From NCBI GenBank assembly GCA_017999915.1, contig JAGNKX010000007.1, positions 208,961-272,960 of the forward strand: a DNA stretch of 64,000 nucleotides, given 5' to 3'. Positions 59,596 through 64,000 of this stretch are shown one piece after another (the first letter of the stretch is position 1; every line of letters begins with the position of its first letter). Under the pieces are notes generated by a model. The model was not told where the DNA came from, ran no database searches, and worked only from the letters and a program-made list of their open reading frames with translations. The position numbers were made by a program, and so were the translations under genes. The DNA is from Spirochaetota bacterium (GTDB taxonomy: Bacteria; Spirochaetota; UBA4802; UBA5550).

Positions 59596-59674
59596 ATTAC
59601 CGGCATCGGTTTTATTTCCTAGCCGCCGACAGCGAAAGAATTGATAAAATACGATTATAAGCAGGGGATAATCG

Positions 59675-59702
59675 TTGACATGGCGTTCGTTCACGGTATC
59701 CT
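59675..59702 (+). promoter_or_regulatory. Candidate promoter of the 59.8-kb aldehyde dehydrogenase
   Basis: TTGACA (59675-59680) and TATCCT (59697-59702) are 16 bases apart, about 80 bases before the start codon. It lies just downstream of the MITE-like element and lacks the palindrome of sites A and B. Confidence 0.5.
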
Positions 59703-59780
59703 GTTCATTCAATAATTAACTGGATTCTCATTGCCATTAAATATTCATAAAGAGTCTTATCCCTATTAAGGAGAAAACCA

Positions 59781-61169
59781 ATGATAAAAATGATATCACC
59801 CATAGATGGAAAAGTCTACGTGGAGCGAAAGCTCGTCACCAATGACGATTTAAATAAAGCCCTTTCAGCATCAGTCAAGGCCCAGAAACAATGGCGGGCT
59901 TTGACCCTCGACAAACGCCAGGAACACGTAAGCAAGATGGTCGATGCCTTTGTAAAAAAAAGGCTGGAGATAGCCGAGGAGCTGACCTGGCAGATGGGAC
60001 GGCCCCTCCGGTATACGCCCTTTGAGGTGGACCGCTTCGAAGAGCGCGCGAGGATGATGATACGCCTGGCGCCCGAGGGACTGGCCGATGTGAAGGTTGA
60101 GCCTCGGGATGGATTCACCCGATTCATTCGCCGTGATCCGCTCGGCGTAGTCCTTGTCCTGGCGCCGTGGAACTATCCCTACCTGACGGCGGTCAATGCC
60201 GTGGTACCGGCCCTTCTCGCGGGCAATAGCGTGGTTTTGAAGCATTCGGCTCAAACGCCCCTCTGCTCGGAGCGGATCGTCAAGGCCGCCGAAGAAGCGG
60301 CGCTGCCGGAAGGCGTTATCCAATACCTTCACATGTCCCATGGTCTTGTCGCGGATGCAATTAAAGACGACCGGGTCAACCATGTGGCCTTTACCGGCTC
60401 CGTGGAAGGTGGACGGGACATGCAGCATGCCATGTCCGACCGCTTCATAACCATGGGCCTGGAGTTGGGAGGAAAGGACCCGGCCTATGTGCGGAAGGAT
60501 GCCGATATGTCCTTTGCCATAGACAATGTCGTGGACGGCGCCTATTTCAATTCAGGACAATCGTGCTGCGGCATCGAGCGGGTCTATGTGGACGAGGCGG
60601 TGTACGACGTCTTCGTGGAAGGGGCGGCGGAGCTTGTGAAAAAATATGTCCTCGGGAATCCCCTCAAGGAGGAGGTGACACTGGGGCCAGTCGTGAACGT
60701 GTCAAGCGCCCGGGCCATCCAGGAGCAGATAGACCAGGCCGTGGCGGCCGGCGCCAAGGCGCTCATAGACCCCAGGGTATTCCCCGCCGCTTCGCCGGGA
60801 ACGACCTATCTGGCGCCGCAGCTCCTTGTCAATGTGAACCACAAAATGGACGTCATGTACGAGGAAACCTTCGGCCCGGTCGTGGGGATAATGAAAGTAA
60901 AGAGCGATGAAGAAGCAATCAAATTGATGAACGACAGTCCCTATGGCCTGACCGCGTCCATCTGGACTTCCGACGAGGAAGCGGCCCTGAGGATCGGCGG
61001 CCAGATAGAGACCGGCACGGTGTTCATGAACCGCTGCGATTACCTCGATCCGGAGCTTGCCTGGGTGGGAGTAAAGAACTCGGGCCGGGGATGCACCCTG
61101 TCGCGGGTGGGCTATGAATACCTGACCAGGCCGAAATCCTTTCATTACCGGACAAAGATACCCAAGTAA
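59781..61169 (+). CDS. NAD(P)-dependent aldehyde dehydrogenase
   Basis: The 462-residue protein has all ALDH landmarks: GVVLVLAPWNYPYLTA, NSVVLKHSAQTPLC, VAFTGSVEGGRDMQ, the catalytic Glu in MGLELGGKDPAYV, the nucleophile Cys in NSGQSCCGIERVYV, and EETFGPVVGIM. Two adjacent cysteines (SCC) at the active site are a feature of some succinate-semialdehyde-type enzymes. Shine-Dalgarno AAGGAG is eight bases from the ATG. An MFS gene follows after 41 bases, probably in one transcript, and an Fe-alcohol dehydrogenase after that. Substrate unknown. Confidence 0.9.
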   Translation: MIKMISPIDGKVYVERKLVTNDDLNKALSASVKAQKQWRALTLDKRQEHVSKMVDAFVKKRLEIAEELTWQMGRPLRYTPFEVDRFEERARMMIRLAPEGLADVKVEPRDGFTRFIRRDPLGVVLVLAPWNYPYLTAVNAVVPALLAGNSVVLKHSAQTPLCSERIVKAAEEAALPEGVIQYLHMSHGLVADAIKDDRVNHVAFTGSVEGGRDMQHAMSDRFITMGLELGGKDPAYVRKDADMSFAIDNVVDGAYFNSGQSCCGIERVYVDEAVYDVFVEGAAELVKKYVLGNPLKEEVTLGPVVNVSSARAIQEQIDQAVAAGAKALIDPRVFPAASPGTTYLAPQLLVNVNHKMDVMYEETFGPVVGIMKVKSDEEAIKLMNDSPYGLTASIWTSDEEAALRIGGQIETGTVFMNRCDYLDPELAWVGVKNSGRGCTLSRVGYEYLTRPKSFHYRTKIPK

Positions 61170-61210
61170 AATAATGGTATTGACCGATTTTCAGCAATCA
61201 GGACACGGCA

Positions 61211-62500
61211 TTGACGTCCGCTGACGATTCCAGGCAGAAGGACTCCCTGTACCGTCCCTGGCAGGTTAAGATCCTGCTGGCCACATGGCTCGCCTATGCG
61301 GGATACTATTTCTGCCGCAAGCCCTTCTATGTCACCAAGGTAAGCCTCTCCGGCGCGCTCCATCTCGATTCCTTTGACCTGGCCCAGCTCGGCACCGCTT
61401 ACCTGGTGGCCTACATGGTGGGGCAGTTTTCCAGCGCCTTCTTCGGCAGGAAGCTGGGGCCGAAGCTCCTTCTTCTTGTCGGTATAATGATATCGATCAC
61501 CAGCACATTCCTCTTCGGCATTTCCAACGGTTTCTGGACCATCATGCTCTTCATGAGCCTCAATGGCCTGGCCCAGGGCACGGGCTGGCCCGGCTGCATC
61601 GGGAGCCTCGCCTTCTGGTTCAGGCGCAGCCAACGCGGCAGCGTCCTCGGCCTCTGGTCGACCTGTTACCAGTTCGGGCCCGTGGCCGCAACGCTCCTGG
61701 CTTCGTATCTGCTGGGCCTGGCGGGGTGGCGCTGGTCCTTTTTCGGCGGATCGATGGTGCTCCTTGCTGTATGGTTCATCGTGCTCCTGGCGCACCCGAA
61801 CCGTCCCGAGGACGCGGGCCTCGAACCGCTCCATGACGAGGATGAATTGTCGCAAAAACCTGAACCGGAGACCGGCGGCGTGAAAAAGCTCGGCTGGGAC
61901 CGGCGGGTGGTCCTGACGATCGCCCTGATGGGAATGATCTATTTCTGCATCAAGTTCCTGCGATACGCCCTCTGGAGCTGGCTTCCCTGGTTCCTGAACA
62001 AGAATTTTTTCATTTCCGAGGTTGAAGCGGGTTACCTTTCCACGGTCTTTGACATCTGCGGTTTCGCCGGCGTCATCGCAGCCGGGTTCCTATCGGACCG
62101 CGTCTTCAGGGCGAGGAGGGCCATGCTTTCGTTTATCATGCTGGCATTGATGACGCTGTCGTTTTTCATCCTCTATTTCGCGGGCTCAACCAACCTGGCG
62201 GTTTTCACCATCGCCATCGGATTTGCCGGGTTCATGCTTTTCGGGCCGGACTCGCTCCTTTCGGGGGTCGGCGCCATAGACGTGGGTTCGAAGGAGGGGG
62301 CCCTGTCGGCCGCAGGCATCATCAACGGCATGGGTTCCATCGGACCCATATTCCAGGAACAGCTGGTGGGATGGATGTACCGGCGCTATGACCATGACCT
62401 CCTTCCGATCCTTGTCATGCTGGTAATCATCGCAGGGATCAGCGCGGCGCTGACACTGCTGCTCTGGATCAGGTCGAGGCGTGGATTGGCGAACGTGTGA
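61211..62500 (+). CDS. MFS transporter, organophosphate:phosphate antiporter type
   Basis: The 429-residue protein has about 12 membrane segments with the MFS two-bundle layout and a cytoplasmic acidic loop in the middle (HDEDELSQKPEPETGG). Near the start AGYYFCRKPFYV matches the OPA family (GlpT, UhpT, UhpC), which exchange sugar or glycerol phosphates for phosphate. It uses a TTG start at 61211 with AGGA upstream; no Met lies near. Position between aldehyde and alcohol dehydrogenases suggests transport of the carbon source of the island. Phosphosensor (UhpC-like) function is possible. Confidence 0.85.
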   Translation: MTSADDSRQKDSLYRPWQVKILLATWLAYAGYYFCRKPFYVTKVSLSGALHLDSFDLAQLGTAYLVAYMVGQFSSAFFGRKLGPKLLLLVGIMISITSTFLFGISNGFWTIMLFMSLNGLAQGTGWPGCIGSLAFWFRRSQRGSVLGLWSTCYQFGPVAATLLASYLLGLAGWRWSFFGGSMVLLAVWFIVLLAHPNRPEDAGLEPLHDEDELSQKPEPETGGVKKLGWDRRVVLTIALMGMIYFCIKFLRYALWSWLPWFLNKNFFISEVEAGYLSTVFDICGFAGVIAAGFLSDRVFRARRAMLSFIMLALMTLSFFILYFAGSTNLAVFTIAIGFAGFMLFGPDSLLSGVGAIDVGSKEGALSAAGIINGMGSIGPIFQEQLVGWMYRRYDHDLLPILVMLVIIAGISAALTLLLWIRSRRGLANV

Positions 62501-62548
62501 CGTATTTCTGTTAGGGTGGGGTTTAAACCCCACCCTAACAGAAATACG
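62501..62548. terminator. 48-base perfect palindrome after the MFS gene
   Basis: Two exact 24-base arms, beginning CGTATTTCTGTTAGGGTGGG and ending AACAGAAATACG, meet with no spacer at TTT-AAA. It starts right after the MFS stop codon. The RNA hairpin would be very stable; only an A/T-rich tract (not a clean T-run) follows, so it may block RNA decay or transcription. A cruciform is also possible. Confidence 0.8.
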
Positions 62549-62621
62549 AATATATAAAAAATTATTGAATAATTATATATACGAATATAATGTAAGATAA
62601 ATTTCATTACAGAGGAACGGC

Positions 62622-63773
62622 ATGGTACAGTACAATTATCCGACAACAATCCTCCTCGGCCAGGGGGCGCTGGCCGAATTCGGGAAACGCCTTAAGGCAA
62701 AAAAGCACGCGAAGATACTGGTCGTGGCTGACAAGACCCTGGAGCAGATGGGCATCGTTAAGAAGCTTACCGATGTGCTCTCGGCACAGGCCATAACCTA
62801 TGATATATACACCGATATCCATCCCAACCCGATCGAGGAGGACGTGGAAAAAGGCGTCATCGCCTACAAGGCCGGGAACTGCGACAGCATCATCGGTCTC
62901 GGCGGCGGGAGCCCCATCGACGTGGCCAAGGTCATCAAGGTGATGGTGTCCAACCCTCCGCCCATGGCGCAGTATGACGACGCCAAGGGCGGCGACGCCC
63001 TGATCAAGGGGCCGATGCCGGCCCTCTACGCCATACCGACGACCTCCGGCACCGGCAGCGAGGTGGGCCGCTCCGGGGTCATCATAATCCGGGATACCGG
63101 GAGGAAGACCATCATCTTTCATCCCGAGCTGCTTCCCTCCATCGCGGTCCTTGAGCCGGAATTGACCGCCGGGATGCCGCCTTTCCTGACCGCGGCCACA
63201 GGCATGGACGCCTTCGTCCACTGTCTCGAAGCCTACTTTGTTAACATGTTCCATCCCATGGCGGACGGAATCGCACTCCAGGGCATGGAGTTGATCCTCA
63301 CATGGCTTCCCGTGGCGTGCAAAAACGGAGCAAACCTTGAGGCGCGGGAGAAGATGCAGATCGCCTCATCCATGGGGGCGGTGGCGTTCCAGAAGGGCCT
63401 CGGAATGATCCATTCCATGGCGCACCCGCTGTCAAGTCTCTACGGCCTTCACCATGGCCTGGCCAACGCCCTGGTGCTGCCCGATTCAATTCTTCACCTG
63501 GAACAGGCCCACCTGAGCCCGGAACAGATGGCGAAGATACAGAAAGTGCGCTCCATTTTCGCCGAATGCGGCCTCGGCAGGGCCAGCCTGTCGGAAAGCT
63601 GCAGGGCCTTCTGCGAGCAGGTGGGAATTCCGATGGGACTGTCGAAAAACAAGGTCCCGGCGGATGGGCTGGCCAGGCTAAGCGCCGAGGCATTAAAGGA
63701 TGGGTGCCATGGCAGCAACATGATACCCGTCGTCGAGGGTGATTTCCTGAAGGTGCTTAAGGCCTCGATGTGA
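62622..63773 (+). CDS. Iron-containing alcohol dehydrogenase
   Basis: The 383-residue group III ADH interconverts alcohols and aldehydes with NAD(P). The dinucleotide motif is IIGLGGGSPIDVAKV, the PTTSGTGSEVGRSGV loop is intact, and the metal ligands are the Asp and His of GMDAFVHCLEAY and the two His of GMIHSMAHPLSSLYGLHHGLANA. It closes the aldehyde island: with the dehydrogenases it can oxidise an alcohol to an acid. It lies 74 bases after the palindrome, with GAGG 8 bases before the ATG. Confidence 0.93.
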   Translation: MVQYNYPTTILLGQGALAEFGKRLKAKKHAKILVVADKTLEQMGIVKKLTDVLSAQAITYDIYTDIHPNPIEEDVEKGVIAYKAGNCDSIIGLGGGSPIDVAKVIKVMVSNPPPMAQYDDAKGGDALIKGPMPALYAIPTTSGTGSEVGRSGVIIIRDTGRKTIIFHPELLPSIAVLEPELTAGMPPFLTAATGMDAFVHCLEAYFVNMFHPMADGIALQGMELILTWLPVACKNGANLEAREKMQIASSMGAVAFQKGLGMIHSMAHPLSSLYGLHHGLANALVLPDSILHLEQAHLSPEQMAKIQKVRSIFAECGLGRASLSESCRAFCEQVGIPMGLSKNKVPADGLARLSAEALKDGCHGSNMIPVVEGDFLKVLKASM

Positions 63774-63815
63774 TGCGATGTAGGTAGATAAAGATTGTAA
63801 TTGATGCGGTAGTCA

Positions 63816-63932
63816 CCCCCCTCCCTTGATGGGAGGGGCTGGGGTAGGGTGATGTATAACTGCATAACGCATTCGGTGATCTGTTCACCCCCCCCCCCCC
63901 CCCCCTCCCCCCCCCCCGAGGGGGGGGGGGGA
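63816..63932. repeat. CCCTCCC-type repeat arm and a degenerate poly-C/poly-G stretch
   Basis: The arm at 63816-63851 (core CCCTTGATGGGAGGGG) matches the left arm at 51813. Where the second arm is expected there are only long C and G homopolymers (63888-63931). This reads as a second arm scrambled by low-quality sequence rather than biology. Nothing else is visible to the window end. Confidence 0.6.
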
Positions 63933-64000
63933 TGTCTGGGGAGAATTAAATTGCAACAGGGGGGTGTGCCTTGGGAGCCACCGTTCTCCCTAAAACCAAA

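Noticed and set aside
59325..59606. 93-codon open frame across the second MITE-like element
   Set aside because: It lies within the repeat and shares its peptide with the frame across copy 1; likely a consequence of the element rather than a gene.

Overview
The window looks like a chromosomal segment of a Gram-negative, anaerobic or facultative bacterium, most likely a free-living spirochaete (Spirochaetota). This assignment is an inference. It rests on lipoproteins with short lipoboxes, an outer-membrane-like barrel protein and a SPOR protein (outer membrane), abundant FeS and radical enzymes (AOR, MiaB, LipA, a ferredoxin-like protein), a FapA/DUF342 protein, tandem cNMP-domain proteins, a SpoIIE-type PP2C phosphatase and a PAS-rich HisKA_2 kinase. 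Coding density is high, and no rRNA, tRNA, CRISPR array, transposase or phage gene was seen.

Layout. 1-8.4 kb: the N-terminal part of a membrane sensor running off the left edge, a MarR regulator with an aldehyde:ferredoxin oxidoreductase, a small possible Sm-like protein, a GH18-like exported protein, a 110-bp tandem repeat, a pair of related lipoproteins, YhbY and Asd. 8.4-17.2 kb: FapA-like protein, TatA, a degenerate sugar-nucleotide reductase, an AsnC regulator, an EndoIII-family glycosylase, Pgi overlapping a PP2C phosphatase, and citrate synthase. 17.2-22.2 kb (minus strand): an LTA-synthase-like membrane sulfatase, then a compact cassette of an ATP-grasp ligase and two methyltransferases of unknown product. 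23-29 kb: mcsA-mcsB-clpC (protein-arginine phosphorylation and Clp proteolysis, without ctsR) running directly into leuC-leuD. 29-45 kb: AsmA-like protein, double cNMP protein, MutS, a seven-module histidine kinase, a SPOR/TPR protein, MiaB, a 55-residue small protein, a PilZ protein, a barrel protein, a ferredoxin-like protein, and a glutamine-synthetase-family enzyme with a stand-alone TrkA-C protein.

45.3-53.2 kb is a self-contained glycine cleavage locus: a GcvR-like ACT protein, then gcvT, gcvH, gcvPA, gcvPB, an octanoyltransferase/lipoate ligase, lipA and dihydrolipoyl dehydrogenase. It encodes the enzyme complex and the means to lipoylate its H protein.

53.3-63.8 kb is an aldehyde/alcohol island: four aldehyde-dehydrogenase-family genes (one GapN-like, one interrupted by an in-frame TAA), a GntR regulator, an organophosphate-type MFS transporter and an iron-dependent alcohol dehydrogenase. 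Two of its promoter regions share an AT-rich palindrome next to a TTGACA box, a candidate operator for the GntR protein.

The intergenic DNA holds several repeat families: a MITE-like element in two copies (about 13.01 and 59.34 kb), a 110-bp hairpin-bearing tandem array, CCCTCCC-type long inverted repeats (one reaches into lipA), CTCTGCG-type repeats, and a 48-bp perfect palindrome. The right end is a C/G homopolymer stretch that looks like a corrupted repeat arm.
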